A stretch of DNA of 64,000 nucleotides from Dactylellina haptotyla (GCA_031310005.1 CM062379.1:4154001-4218000), one strand, 5' to 3'. Counted from the stretch's first letter, positions 1-13,057 are shown. Program-made: numbers and translations. The notes: a model not told the origin generated them from the letters alone.

Positions 1-1
1 C

Positions 2-279
2 AACTTTCGACGAGGTGTTCTGGCAGCCAGCGTTGTCGTCATAACAGCCTGTGGAGCTTTTGCAGGTGCTGCCTACCGAACTGAGTCTCAGTCTTATCAA
101 GTATGTTAGGCCAATGCCTCCCTTCCTTTCGCTGTTGCTTTCCGCTGTATTCATTTATTATCGCTATCCCCATTGTCATCGGCAATAGCTCATCGATAAC
201 ATCTTTTGCTCACCCATCATTCTTGCAGAATACACAGCACATTCGTCATGAAACGATCATCGACAAGATTACGAGGTAA
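2..279 (+). CDS. 3' end of a small unidentified protein gene (5' truncated)
   Basis: The window opens inside a gene. One frame runs from base 2 to 100 (FRRGVLAASVVVITACGAFA, then GAAYRTESQSYQ). It meets a GTATGT donor at 101, and resumes after TTCTTGCAG at 229 with NTQHIRHETIIDKITR and a TAA at 277-279. The join keeps phase 0. The visible tail has one hydrophobic Ala/Val/Gly-rich stretch that could be a single membrane span, followed by a short charged C-terminus; this suggests a small membrane protein, perhaps mitochondrial. I do not recognise the family, and the start lies outside the window. Confidence is moderate for coding and low for any function. Confidence 0.55.
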
Positions 280-759
280 TCCGTACCATCTTCATTACGC
301 TCCTTGATCTATTTTCTTATCCGATTCCCCGGTTCCCTTGGTTCCCTCTTCCTTCTCTCCTCTTCTCTTCTCGATTCAGGGCTGATAGGAGAGAGATAGG
401 TTAAAAACTACTCGAGAACATCTCGTCGTTAGAAGAAACGAAATATCATCCAAACTAGATAGTATAAACCTCAAATAACACAGAATATCAACCCTGAATT
501 GGTCTGATGACAAGGCAAGCTAGTGGGATGATAGAAGCTGAAAGGAAGAACAAAGAGATAATAAAGAAACAGAAATAACTACAGGGGAAACTAGAATGCG
601 CCCTCGAATTGAAAGGTGGATATGAGTGCAGAGCGAAAAACTAAACTAATAGCGAAAATCGATGGTGAGAGTAACACAGTAACCACTCGAGCTCTTTCAA
701 CCGTATAAAAGAACCAAAACATACGGCTACTGGAAGATGCAATCCATGGGATATACGGG
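280..759. other. Convergent 3' intergenic region
   Basis: This is 480 bp between the end of the truncated + gene and the stop of UBC13 on the - strand. It is A-rich near 390-580, consistent with opposing 3' UTRs. Short open frames here are shadows of the UBC13 3' end. I see no RNA gene or repeat. Confidence 0.5.
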
Positions 760-1446
760 TCAGGGCGTAGCATGGGTTTTGGTCCATTCGCGAGCTAGAG
801 AAGGGAATATTGTTGTTAGCCATGCATTGTCGCGGTGTCTGATTTCAAACGTCATGATCTTTGAATGCCAAACACAAACCTGTTGCTATAGCCCCTGGTT
901 CGTCTTCTTTCCATCGCTGGGCTACATCGTTCGCGAGGGGGTCATCAGGATTCGGAGCACCAAGCAAAGCCTGGATGCTAAGTAGAATGGTTCGTATCTG
1001 GAGTGCAGGGGACCAGTTTGCTATGCGTCGTATGGGTTGCATGTTAAAATTTCGTACAACAATCAAGGAGTCGCAGTAGGCCTGTCAATATATGGTATGA
1101 GGCTTGACTTGCCTTTGAGCACGTCCAAGCATATTCTACCTAGACGGTCGATGTTTGGGTGATAAATCTTGGTTAAAAATCGAATTTTTGGCGGCGTCAT
1201 AGGGTAGTCCTCTGGAAGGAAGAGCTCAAGCTTGAAGACCCCGCCTTCATATGGGGATTGCGTCGGCCCGTGTATCGCAACATCGAAATAACGCAAGTTA
1301 TCTTCATGAGGAACAGCCTGGATACCGGGTACGCTGCCTCGGTGCATTAGTAATTCAGCCAGATCCTAGCCAAGTCGCTGTGTTTAAACTCACGGTTCGG
1401 CAACAAGACGCTCTGTTTCTTTGATGATACGCTTCGGTAGAGCCAT
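760..1446 (-). CDS. UBC13: Ubiquitin-conjugating enzyme E2 N (Ubc13)
   Basis: This is the E2 that, with the Mms2/UEV partner, builds Lys63-linked ubiquitin chains in DNA-damage tolerance and signalling. Exons on the - strand are 1446-1394, 1333-1113, 1020-880 and 794-760, giving 149 residues, the usual family length. The N-terminus [18 protein letters not shown], the block [17 protein letters not shown] with the catalytic Cys, [19 protein letters not shown] and [15 protein letters not shown] are diagnostic. The protein ends in [11 protein letters not shown]. The phase works only if intron 2 uses a GC donor (AAAG|GCAAGT) paired with an ATAG acceptor at 1021; this puts Ala just before NWSPALQ, where relatives have Asn or Asp. 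The gene diverges from WDR59 across about 700 bp. Identity is very secure. The GC-AG intron is inferred from frame and conservation. Confidence 0.95.
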
Positions 1447-2142
1447 TCTGTTGTCCGTAGGTGTAAAAGTTGAATCGTCGAAAACGGAGAATAGAAGAAA
1501 GGAATCTTGATAATGATGATAATAACGGTAATAAGTAATATAAAGTAGTTTGTTAGAGTTTTCACACACCTCTTATGCTCGTAGGTTCTAGTATAACAAA
1601 GAGGGTCTAACGGCGTCGAAGTTGGTTGCGAGGTCAAAGGTGCAGATGGGATCGATGGTTCGTCGGTGGTTCCTCCATGGATGGCTAGCTGCGGTTGGTG
1701 TTGTTTTGTGATAGCCCATCCAAAGACACCTACCTTGCACAATCCGCGTCTCGTGTCCCTGTCTCCCCCATTAAGACTGTATTCTCGGATGATGGTCACA
1801 AGCACCGACTCATCGTCAGAAGGCATGCCAGGTACACCTCCCGTCGTTTGAGCAGACTCCCGTCAAGCAAGATTCCTTATCAACCTTGGCACCCGTCGGA
1901 GTAGCGTAAGGTGCGACCAAGAGAGCCACATATTTTCGCGATGCCTTGCAGCAAAGGTCACCGTCACGCAGACTACCTTCCACACATCTTTCGACGGCCT
2001 CGACACATGATACACCCGATTTTTAACCCCCCTTCTTTCTAATGCGTTCACCAACCAAGACATCTGCCCCTCGAAGAATCTTGTGGAACATATTTCGGAC
2101 ATTTCTATGGTGCTGCGATAGCTCTGGCATAATATCTTACAG
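1447..2142. promoter_or_regulatory. Shared divergent promoter region, UBC13 / WDR59
   Basis: There are 696 bp between the ATG of UBC13 (-) and the ATG of WDR59 (+), so this stretch must hold both promoters and 5' UTRs. An acceptor-like TTACAG sits directly before the WDR59 ATG, so a 5' UTR intron is possible there. Open frames in the segment show no conserved protein features and overlap one another on both strands. No specific binding site is claimed. Confidence 0.5.
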
Positions 2143-5100
2143 ATGGCCGACTCGAACTCAGGGCGGCCCAAAGAGCCCGTCACGAACCGCGACACAGGCT
2201 CCGCCTACGATTCCGCGACGTTTAAGAGTAGTATGACGATAAGAGTGGAACAGAATGTCGGCGCCATGTGAGTGAACCTTTCATGATCGCTCACAAGCTG
2301 TATCCGCTAGCGTATGCTAACCCCAACCTGGAATAAAGGTCTATCAGCCCGAGCGGAAGGGATGTTGTACTTGCATCGTAGGTGCTATTTACATTGCCAC
2401 CGCAAGTTGCCATACTAACATCAATTAACAGCCGCGACGGCTTGCATATAATTGACCTCGATAACCCATATAACCCACCACGGTTTCTTAGACACCTATC
2501 TTCTTGGGAAGTTGCAGATGTGCAGTGGTCTCCTTTCGCTATACGCGATTATTGGGTAGTTAGCACATCAAACCAGAAAGCACTGGTTTGGAATCTCAAT
2601 CGGCCATCGGCCAATGCTGTCGAAACTGTATTACACGGTCACTCCAGAGCAATCACGGATATCAATTTTTCAGCCCACAACCCAGACCACCTCGCAACAT
2701 GTGCTGTAGACTCTTTTGTCCACATATGGGACATGAAAGCTTCCAGGCGGCCGGTGCTAACTTTCAGCGACTGGTTTGCCGGTGCCACTCAAGTCAAGTA
2801 CAATAGGCAGGATGAGAACATCATTGCGTCTTCTCATGATAAGCTTCTGCATATTTGGGACAAGCGAAAGGGTGCCTTCCCTCTGCAAACCATCCAAGCG
2901 CACGACACTAAAATATACGGCATCGATTGGAATCGAACACGTAAAACGGGAATTGTAACATGCTCACTCGACAGGGCTGTTAAGTTTTGGGATTATGCAA
3001 ACGATTCAGAACAACCAGAGCGTATTCTTCGCACCAATTACCCGGTTTGGCGCGCTCGCCATACCCCGTTCGGGTGGGGTATCATGGCTATGCCTCAACG
3101 GGGCGAGAATGACCTTTTCCTATATGATCGGCGTGCCACTGGCGATGCATACACCGAACCTGTCACAAAATTTTCGTATCATAGTGCTCCAGTCAAGGAG
3201 TTTTTATGGAGATCTAGGGGTGGTTCCAACCCGGAAAGGGATGACCGAGAGTTCCAGCTTGTAACCTGGAGCAAAGATCGCGACATCCGACTTTGGGAAA
3301 TCCCTCCACGCCTCATGAAGGGCATCGGCCACGACCCCGATACGAAATTACGCTTTCGATTAACCCGATTAGGCGCACGATATAAGACTTTCCGCCGCGA
3401 GCCTCCGGCAAAATCAAATGACCAACATCACCTACATTCACGGATTGGTGCATTGGCGGATGGAGGACAACGGATCGTACCTACCATTCCGTTAAGGTTA
3501 AATGCACCAAGTCATCGACCAACAACATCGAGCTCGAAACTTGCACCTTCATCTCGACAGCATGGCTGGAATAGTAAGGGTTTCATGTCAGGGCAGAAAA
3601 GTAATCTCAAGTCAACAACAATTCACCGAGACATGAATCCTATCCAATGGATGAAAGGCGTGAAAATGCAGCATCGGGGTGATGGCGTATTTGGCTTGGG
3701 AGGGTTCTCTGATGATGAAGTCAAAGAAACCGAGGGAATTGACGCTTTCACTCTAAGCATGAAGCCCAACTTTAAATTTGGCTGGACGGGTCCGGAGAGC
3801 TTGTCTGATGAGATTACACTGGTTGGCTTGCGTTTCTCGAAGATCAAATTTGAAAGAGTCAATATAAATAATAGAACCTGCCTTTTGTCATTCTCGGGAC
3901 CATGGGGCCCTTTATCTCAGAATGTTTTTCTCAGATGTTCAATTCAATTCCCACCGAATTATCCCAATGTGGGCGCTACTCCGGTTTTCCAGATTGACAA
4001 GACTACCAAGATGTTAGACGAAAAGCTCGATGAGATATATAGTCAACTCAAGAAGATTGCCGACAGCTATTTGAGCCACCAAAAATTCTGCTTAGAAGCT
4101 TGTTTGAGTTTTCTTTTGGGTGAACGAGCAGAAGATGCTATGTACTGGGAAACCAAACGTGGGCCCGGTGTCCCAGAAGACGAAAGTAGTAGCGATGAGG
4201 ATATGGGGAGTGCTCTGACCCGAGGTCCTGAAAACGGTCCTGCTGGGCTCAAACAGCTGGTTCGGAAAAATAATAAAGGCAATGTACCTTTAGCTAAAGC
4301 TTGCGGGGCAATGTGGAGCGAAACGGGTAACAGGCATAATCCCTTCAGAATATATCTTCAGTATATTCTAATCTTTTCCTCTAGGCAAACTTGTCTGCTT
4401 CTTCCCCCCAAAAGAGGAACATACACAAAAGTCCCTTATCTCAATTCTAAACTTTTCAGAAAGGCTACGAGATCCTTACTCTGAGAGATCATCGAAACAT
4501 AGGTTTGAGTCTTTTGGGCGACTACAGGCATCTACTCTCCGTACTGCTAACTCCGTACCGCCCACTGGTATCGATGAGTCCACCGAGGACGCAGAACAAT
4601 CAGCATCTAGTGACCTGGAGAGCTCTTCTATCTCCGATGATATGCTCCACTCCGTCGCTCGATGGGCAAAGAGCCATGATGCAAGTACTGGAGGCCCGCG
4701 GGCCCGTAATGAATCAACTGACAAATCTACACAAGCTGGGAATGAACCACGGTCCGCTCAAAGATCCGGCGGAACGAGCCAACTTAAAAATTCAAATAAC
4801 AAATTCGATTTTACGTTCGCGCCCTCTATCGGGTCTCGAAAACGCCAGCGGAATTATCTCACAGTTCATGATTACTCCCATCTCCTCCCAAGCAGCAGAG
4901 ATCTAGCAGAGGACTATGCTATATACGGCATGGGTACAGAGGTTTGCAAACACAATGCTTCCGTTGCCGCCGCTTGGAGCCACTGGGATATCCGCGATTC
5001 GTGGAGACTCGCCGAATTGATATTATGCAAAGAAATACCACTTGAACTGTCTGCCGATCCGCCTGGAAAAGATCACATGCTCGTTGTTTCACCACAATGG

Positions 5101-6753
5101 CGCAAGTCAGGGCCCGATCTAGGGGTTCCAAATATCCCCCCTTCAAGCAAAGATGAATTTTTTGGTCGGGTCAAATGGGGCAATCACCCCTGCGGTGGTC
5201 GTTGGCTTGTTGGGAAACTGTGAGTTCATCCACACGTGATTTCCTAGTATCCCATGCTAATATCTCTGAAGCATTTCACACTTCGAGGAGAAACTTGACC
5301 CGCAGATGCTAGCTATGCTTTCTTGCGTATTTCTTGAACCAGAGGCAAAATCTAGCTTCACTTCAGCGAGTCTCAATCTGTCCCAACAAGTAGGGCTTCC
5401 AGTCTTAGATGTTGGAATTCAATCAGTTGAGCTAACATTCCGCTTACAGGAAATGCCGATTTCACTGAAATCCCCAGGGTTCTCTTTAGATTATTATCCT
5501 AGTTTCATAAATGCATTGAGGCGATCGGACTCGTTTACCCTCTCTCCTCAACATATGTCCGGAACAAACACGCCCCTAGTTACATACCCCAATTCTTACA
5601 GCTCCTCTTTAGGTGATAATGCGAATAACCCTTGGTTCAACTCTGCAAGCGACCCAACGACCCCATATTCAATGGGCAACACACCACCCATGCAGCCAAA
5701 TCCCCTTATTCGAGGGCATACTGATTTGGTTGGCGTTCATTCAATGTCCTCTTCACCGGAGCATCACCATCACCATCACCATCACCACAGTGTGATAAGT
5801 AGTCAAATCAAACGCTCTACCGGTATAAGTAATATAACCGGCGGCATAGCGAGAGCTTTAACTGCACAGGGAGGGCTTGGGGCAGTTATTAGTGGAGGAT
5901 TAAATGGAATGGGTGTCTCCCCACCGACGAGAAGGCCTAAATCGACACAGCTAGAACAAAACACCGGCATAACATTAGCTAGTAGCCAACACCCTCCAAC
6001 GGTAAGTTGGGCGCCAGAGCACCAATACCGTGGTAAAACGAGGATTTTAGGCTGGGGCATAGTCACCGAAGAAGGTGAAGATAGCGAAGACGAATTTCTA
6101 ATTGACCTGCAACTTCACCACCTCGAACATTTTGACGATGAAGGGGCAATGAGCATACCACTATTGGATCACTTGAAACACAAATCGTTTCACCACTATC
6201 GAGAAACATACGCAGACATGCTTTACACTTGGGATTTACCCCTCCAGAGACTAGAGATATTAAAGTTTAATGGATTGAAAGCATTCAATGACATAAATCT
6301 TGACAGACTAGAGAATTTCTCCAGAAAGCACGATAAGATTTGGGATGGTCTTGGTTCGTATTCGCCGTCTTGAGAACTCGACTGTCTAAACTGACTAACG
6401 ATATTAGCCGTTGGCGGTTGTTGCACTCAATGTGGTCTTGCCTCAACGACCAATAAACAAACAGGGAGTACATGCCAAGCATGTAAAAACCGACCTCCCT
6501 TAAGTATGCAATGTGTTATATGCAATACCATTATCAAAGGTCAGTAGTTTCTTCCTGGTTGACTACAGTACTGGGTTAATGTGATGCTTTAGGATTGTAC
6601 ACACCTTGCCTCTTTTGCGGTCATGTATTTCACACAGAGTGCCACCTGCAATGGACTGGAAACGGCAATCACGGTTGTCCTTCTGGTTGTGGATGCACTG
6701 CGTGTGCATCAAATTTATGCTTAGGCTATTCTGAAATCATACTAGACAGATAA
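2143..6753 (+). CDS. MTC5: WDR59/Mtc5 (Sea3) subunit of the SEACAT/GATOR2 complex
   Basis: This is a component of the vacuole-associated SEA complex (SEACAT/GATOR2) that relays amino-acid status to TORC1. Seven exons: 2143-2267, 2339-2377, 2432-4326, 4385-5219, 5272-6353, 6408-6539 and 6593-6753. They total 1422 residues with every junction in phase. Order of domains: N-terminal WD40 repeats (about 50-360, with GHSRAITDINFS, FVHIWDMKASR, LLHIWDKRKG and AVKFWDYAN); an RWD domain (about 513-620); a long low-complexity linker; and a C-terminal RING-type zinc domain (about 1326-1420) with CTQCGLA, CQAC, CVICNTII, CLFCGHVFHTECHLQW and CPSGCGC. WD40 + RWD + RING separates WDR59 from its partners WDR24 and MIOS. 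A run of nine or more His residues lies near residue 1130. The 3' end converges on TYW3, 131 bp away. Confidence 0.93.
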
Positions 6754-6884
6754 AGCAAGCAGCCGATAGTTCCATCAGGCTTCCGGGTTAGAAATCATCC
6801 TTCGTCCTTTATTATCTATTATCTCGGTCTCAGGGAGTAATCATTGCTATTCCAAGGGCGTAGACATTCTCTATAGTCGCATAA

Positions 6885-7864
6885 TTAAAAGGATATACCA
6901 CCCTCCAATGGGTCATTCAGCTGCATTTGGGATTCTTTAACTTTCTCTCTCTTTTGTTCGTTCGATCCTTCGGCTCTCTTCCTCCTGGCTCGTTCTTGCT
7001 TGGTTTCTGTGTTTATCTCGGGGATGCCCCAGCCAGATTCCAGCTGTGTAGTTAGAGAAGCAATTCGCCTAAAATTCTCATTAAAACGACTATTCGCAAG
7101 TCGAACGAGAGTTTTCAGGCCTAAAGGCTCCATCAACCGTCCAATACTCCCACTTGAAGTATGATATATCCCAACTGGGGCGTCAAAAGCCAACCCAGTC
7201 GTTCTGATGGCTACAACTGGGTTTTTGAGTGGGCTAACAATGCCCGATTCTCTAAATGAGCTGGCTATCGCACACACAAGAAGTCTATTTGCGAGTTCCA
7301 AATTCTCTACGAGAACATGAAGGATCTATTTTATCACGTCGATCGTTAAAAACTTGCTGCCTCGCCTCGAGGTGATTTGTTAACAATGCTACTCACCATT
7401 GGTTCAAATTTGAAATGTATAAATCTTGTCTGGCTTGAAATTGTCTCCGTAAGCTGGCAAGCAGGTTCGGACGGGTTACCGCCAAAAAGAGTAGATAAAA
7501 AGTCATGTATATCGATGTTCTCCATTCCTTCCTCAGGCCAAATATCATGACTAACAAATAGCCATTTGCCGCCACCCCCCTTCCCTCCTATTGCAGCTAC
7601 ATTTTCAGTGTTGTTTGGTTCATTTTCTTGGGGCTGCTGATATCCCGATGTTTGATCCCCCTTCATCCCTTCGAGGTATATTGACATTCTGCCAGAGCAG
7701 CTGCTTGTGGTCACTACACCATCACAGCTATTCAGGAATTTCATAATTGGGAGAATATGGGAATCCACATTACCCTTAGGAGATGCATCGCTCCCGGATG
7801 CAAGTGCTCTCAGTATACTCTTCTTTTTTGTATCGAATTCCTGTTTCAGTTTTTTAGCGTTCAT
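6885..7864 (-). CDS. TYW3: tRNA wybutosine-synthesising protein 3 (TYW3)
   Basis: TYW3 is a SAM-dependent methyltransferase that N4-methylates the yW-86 intermediate during formation of wybutosine at position 37 of tRNA-Phe. Two exons, 7864-7397 and 7325-6885, joined in phase 0, give 302 residues. Diagnostic features are the N-terminal Lys-rich helix, the core VVTTSSCSGRMSIYLEG, the short block KWLFVSHDIWPEE, and FKFEPM|ILHV split exactly by the intron. After the intron come SSFRESGIVSP, a TTGLAFDAPVG stretch and LVRLANSRFNENFRRI. A charged Lys/Arg/Glu tail closes the protein. A shadow frame overlaps exon 1 and is not a gene. The start is the first Met and matches the family start. It shares a 397-bp divergent promoter with the DUF2461 gene. 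Confidence 0.93.
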
Positions 7865-8261
7865 TTGTGAAATATGTATAACAAATTTAATATACTAGGT
7901 CTCCCGGACTCCGAGTACAGATAAATATATAAAGGTAGTTTTGTTAAAGGTCGTGGATAGTACACAAAGTTTGGGAAAGCTCTTTGAGCTGAGTCGTTGT
8001 TGATAATAGAAATTTGCGATCCTTTTTCCACCACCTTTTTTTTTTCCTTTTTTTTGGGTGTGTTGTGTAAGTCCTTGCTGGATTTCAAAGGCTAAGCTAA
8101 TATTGGAATAGCATTGCAATTGTTAGGTAATACAAGTCGCGAGCAGGGAATACACCATCCAATATCTAGAGACACCCTATATGCGCGTTTGTGTATATAC
8201 ATGATTACGTCAAGGTTCTTACTTATACATCAGCTCGGGTAGATACTTTTGAACAAACAAT
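7865..8261. promoter_or_regulatory. Divergent promoter region, TYW3 / DUF2461 gene
   Basis: There are 397 bp between two ATGs pointing away from each other. It contains a T-rich tract (about 8035-8056) and A/T-rich TATA-like stretches (for example 7920-7932 and 8190-8200). No defined site can be assigned by eye. Confidence 0.45.
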
Positions 8262-9703
8262 ATGGTGGTAAATATATCGAAAGGCGTAAAACGTAAGGCA
8301 TCGAGATCATTACCGTCAAGCTCAGGCCCCGATGTACACGCGCCCACTGCAAAAGGAGCACGCAGAACTCGGCGAAAAACACGAACTGAGGACAAACATG
8401 GGCCCAGTATTGATACTTTGCAGCATGATGAGGAACATGAACCCGAGGCCATTTCGGACGACGACATAACGCGATGCAAAATCGACCCCGGCGACATCCC
8501 CGAATATGCTGAAAATACCCTCCATCCTAATACAGTAGGGTTTCTCAGGGGTTAGTTCTTGCCAATATTCTCGTCGTAGTCGCTGGCTCTGTGGTTGGCG
8601 GTGGGTTTGCATGCTCGCGACTTGATTCCTACTTCGGACTAACAAGAACGTTGTTGTAGACCTGGCCCGAAATAATGACCGAGAATGGTTCCACAGTATG
8701 GTTACAGTCGTTCTGTTGTACGTTGGTCAGTTTCTGATGTCTCTAATCTACTGAAGAACACAAAGAAGCATACCAGTCGGCCCTAGCGGATTTCAAGTCT
8801 TTTAGTACCGTGCTGCAAGAAGAAATCACAAAAGTTGACTGGACCGTGCCTATACTTCCCCTTGAGAAACACAATCTCTTCCGAATTTACCGCGATATTC
8901 GGTTTTCGTCATCAAAGGTTCCATATAAAGAATATTTTTCCGTGGCATTTTCACGTACAGGCAAACAAGGGCTTTACGCAAAATACTACCTGTCTGTCCA
9001 ATCTGGAAATCAATCATTCATCGGTTCGTATTCGGGGCTTGGTTCAACCGTTTGGTTAAGCCTTGATGTTGATTTTTTTCATTTCTTATCGATATTAGGT
9101 GGTGGCTTGTGGCATCCTGAAACCAATCATGTTTCCTTGATGCGACGAGCTATCAATACAAATCCTGAGAGATTAAAAAGTATACTAGCATCAAAGACCT
9201 TCTACGCTCATTTCTTGGACCCGGGCCGAGAGACCACAAGTCGGATGCAATCCAAAACTAAAGGAAATGAAGATCAGGCACTGAAAAGCTTTGTGGAGCG
9301 TAATTCAGAGGATGCTCTTAAGACTGCACCTAAGGTTAGGATTAGAGTACTTGGGAAGAAAGTGGTGTTCAATAAGGCCACCATAATTGGGTTCGATTTG
9401 AGCTGATTTGTGAGGACTTAGGGTTACGACAAAGCACACCCGGATATTGGTTTGCTCAGACTAAAGAGCTACACCGTCGGTAAGCGAATTACTGACATAG
9501 AAATACTATCGCCTAATTGCATGGATAACATTGTAGATATAATTCGTGAGCTGGAGCCATTTGTAAGGCCGTTTTGGATTTTATGGTATACTCCGGTAGC
9601 TAACCGCCGGGCTTTTTAGGTAACATACCTTAACTCTGTAGTCATGCCAGACATTGGGCTTGGTGAAGGGGTCACCAGCGGTGGAGAAGAGGATGATGAT
9701 TGA
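8262..9703 (+). CDS. DUF2461 family protein of unknown function
   Basis: Six exons: 8262-8550, 8660-8695, 8757-9023, 9099-9334, 9422-9562 and 9620-9703. They encode 350 residues, all in phase. The first ~80 residues are basic and low-complexity (GVKRKASRSLPSSSG, ARRTRRKTRTEDK), possibly a nuclear localisation region. The DUF2461 domain follows: VGFLRDLARNNDREWFHKHK, then DFKSF, FRIYRDIRFSSSKVPYKEYF, the glycine turn GGGLWHPE, and a C-terminal SYTVGKRITDIEIL...VTYLNSVVMPD. The family is widespread in bacteria and fungi and has no established biochemical role, so none is proposed. A read-through at 9480 (GTAAGC) was kept coding because the encoded residues match the family. The product ends in an acidic EEDDD tail. 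Confidence 0.85.
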
Positions 9704-12456
9704 ATTTTCACGTTCTTGACATCGCGAGTCAATGCGGCTGCGGACCAGTGTTGCTACGGAGTGTTAAGTGTCGATAAATTTGCCATTTGAGGATTGATGC
9801 ATCTCCTTAATTTAAGATGTCTGTATTCGGTGGCTCTGATCTGGAATCTCAAAACTGTTTTACCCTTGCATTTTAGTTGGTGGTCTACATGTAGCCTAAT
9901 GGGATTTCGATCCATTCGCCACATCTCGACGTTCCCGCTCTAAACCCCCGGGCCCCGAGTAGCAGCATTCGGACCGTAGGTACCGTAGGATACAATATAG
10001 AGTTCCGTGTCTCGAATGGATCGTCTCTTCAAGCCTCAATTTCCTATGATTGATCTCGTGATTTGTCTAACCCTCGGAAAGTCCGGGAGCCCCCCATAAG
10101 CGGACAAGAAACTACGGTATATATTTTCGCCTCCTAGTATAGCGAAGCCAAAGCTTGTTGTATGAGACAAGCACGATATCACTGTGGTCACATTCACCTG
10201 TGGAGTATAAGTTAGAAAGTCAAAGCATACTAATTTTCTCTTTTTATGCCCGCTTTTGTTTATATACAAGAGTGACCGACCGGCGTCGGCTTGCTGACTT
10301 CCGAATCCTAGTATTTTGAGATTTGCGGGCGCATAGTGTGTTGCTTCAACCCTAGGATGGTGCACAACTGACGAACCCAAGACTTATTGCTAGTGTGGAG
10401 TGCTATTACTAACAAACATTCCGGCAATCGGTTCAGGTGTTTCTTGAAAACAGCAAAGGTGGCAGAAAAAGACGAAACCAAATCCCGGCCAGGTGGGTTG
10501 GACGCCAAGTTGGTTCAGCATCATTGGAAGGAAGACCAGCTTCAGTTGGGAACTGTTTGGGATGGCTTCAGGCGGAGCACTGAACCTATTCCATGCTCCC
10601 GGGTACGGTACCTTTTCCAATATTAGCAGCCCAAGCGACGGGCTGATACAGCGGCAATCCCGCAACGGCTTCATGTCGAGCCCCTCGGATATCCGAACTC
10701 TCTCACTCTCTCGAATCAGGTATGGGCCAATCAAGGAAGACAACAGGGGCGGGAGCATGCGTTCAGGCGGGGTGCTTGAAGGAAAAACTTGGTGTTTGGG
10801 AGGTCATATGACTTGAAAAGAACCATATCATGCAGCCGCTAATGCATGCAGCTTCCCAAATCGGGATGAGGGAAAGCAATCCTTGACGCTAGTTTTGATT
10901 CGTGGCCAATCCTAGTTGCTCTCAGCTGTGCGCTGGGAAAACGAGAAACATCATGACCTGGTCTTCGACCAGCGCGAGACCAATCCGGCGAACAAGCTCG
11001 TATTATGATCCGTCATGTATCCATCCACTAGCCGCTGACTTGTCACCTATAATAGCGGCCTTCCGTCCTCCTCGGAATCTTCTTGGTTTTTTTCTCACTT
11101 TGAGTCGCTGTTGTCTTTCCCCGGACAGCGACTTTGCCTAATCGGACGCTAGATGCTTGACAAGCACGATTTGTGCATTGCTAAACGAATATCAGTGTCG
11201 CCGTAAGGGATAAGGTAGTCATGAGATTTGGGAAACAGTTTTTTTCTTCTAAAGGAGTGGAGAGCTCCATTTAGCAGTGTATGGTGGTGGGGTGGGGTTT
11301 ACTAAATCGACGGACTCCACCTTTCGAAGCCAGCCTGCCTTGCCAACCCTGTCTTGTGACCCTCACTAGAATAATAAGACAGAGAACAGAAAGCCGCCGC
11401 TTCCTTACTGTTGTTCTACAATAACCAGCTGTTCTTCGGACTCCACCCTTTTAATTTAGACCAGTATTTACGATGTTTTGTACCTCGTTTGCATGTTGGT
11501 TGAGTTCTTTTTCTAGAGAGTACGGAAGAAGAAAAACAAAGATTCGTATTATCTGCGGGCGCGCAATGGGATAACTTTTCAAACAGGCAAAAAGGTAAAA
11601 AAAAAAAAAAAAAAAAGGAAAAAAGGAAAAAAGGAGGAGGAGGAGAGCAAGAAGGGGACCCTTGCTACTCTCGTTTCTGGCGAGCACCATGTGAACCACC
11701 CCAGCTAGCATGATGTTATTAGCATTGCATTGGCAGGACGCTGCCCGCCGTCCCAGTCCCAATACACGGGTGAACGGGACGGGACGGAAAATCGGTGCAT
11801 CCTCGATGAACCAAATGCTGCGTTTGCTTTAATCTATTTTCTTCTTTCTCCCTCTTTCTCCCTTCAGTTAATTCATTTCCACCGGAACCAGGTCTTTTCT
11901 ACTTCCTGTTATATAACAATATACATCTAAGAAGGTATTAATGCACCGGATTCGTATATCAGCTATCTGTCTATTTTGTTTTATTTATTACTACTACGTA
12001 TGTTTGCACCGGTGTGACGTGGTCGCTTTTTAGGGACGTGCTTTGCATCGTGGACAGTAAAAAATGGGAGAATAGAAGGGAAAAATAAAATAAATGATAA
12101 TAATGATAATAAGAAAAGGATATGGGTGAGACTTCAAATTAATTTAGGAGGGACGTGTGTCTTACAGGGAGAGAGGATGGTGAGGAAGAGATATTTCGTC
12201 CCATCATCCCCGCTTGCCTGGTCGCACCGGACACCCGAGTTTATGATGTAACCCAATATTCGATAGCGATTTGTAGTGGCAGTACCGGAATAAGGCAATC
12301 GAACAGTGCACGGAGCCCTGCTCCGTGGGCGGTAGGAAGATCCATGGATGAAGGTAGCTAATCAAGCCGCGGTGAACTCGGAACCTCGAATACGGTGCAA
12401 GCAAGTAACATATGCTATTCCGATGAAAATATCAGGGACCAAGGACAGCGCAGGTA

Positions 12457-12535
12457 ACAATGATGATAATGATGGTGATGACGGTAATGATGGTGATGAT
12501 GACGATGACGATGGTGATTCTGATTACAACAACGG
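12457..12535. repeat. Imperfect GAT/GGT trinucleotide microsatellite
   Basis: A run of mostly GAT, GGT and GAC triplets spans about 80 bp, reading as Asp/Gly/Asn repeats on + and His-rich on -. Frames through it are repeat artefacts rather than genes. Confidence 0.75.
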
Positions 12536-13057
12536 CTAGGCTGTTGGTGATGCTTGACAGAGGCTGCGGGAGTGGATAAGAGCAGACATATGCATGTTTC
12601 GATGCTGCAATGTACCCGCGTACCCACAAATTCGTCCTCCCCTCGGCTGCCCCCCTCCCTTTCCCTTTCCCTTTCCCTGGTCCCGCACCCGTCCTCGCTC
12701 CCTTCGTTTTATATCATATTTCCTTTGTCCGTAAAAAGCTTGGGATGTCTTCAACTTTCATTCTTTTTTATTCCATGGCATGGTATTCACTAGCATCTTT
12801 TCTTTTTCGGAACTCTCTCCATTTCCCTTAGTTCGTCCCGAGGACCCATTTATTTGCTTGCATCTTACTTTCAGTAGCGGTCTACCTACCGACTCTTCTT
12901 TCCTGCAACTTCTTCTGCCCTTTCTTCCTTCCTTCCTTCTTCCTTTCTTTCCTTTTTTCTTTTTCCTTTTTTCTCTTCTTTCTTTCTGCCTCTCCCCCTC
13001 TCGTTCCATGTATTCGTTCGTCGCTGTCTCTGCGCTCCCATTTCCATTTCCATTTCC

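Noticed and set aside
9480-9532. Extra intron in the DUF2461 gene at a GTAAGC donor
   Set aside because: Read-through encodes KRITDIEIL...NIVDIIRELEPF, which fits the family; splicing would remove conserved residues.
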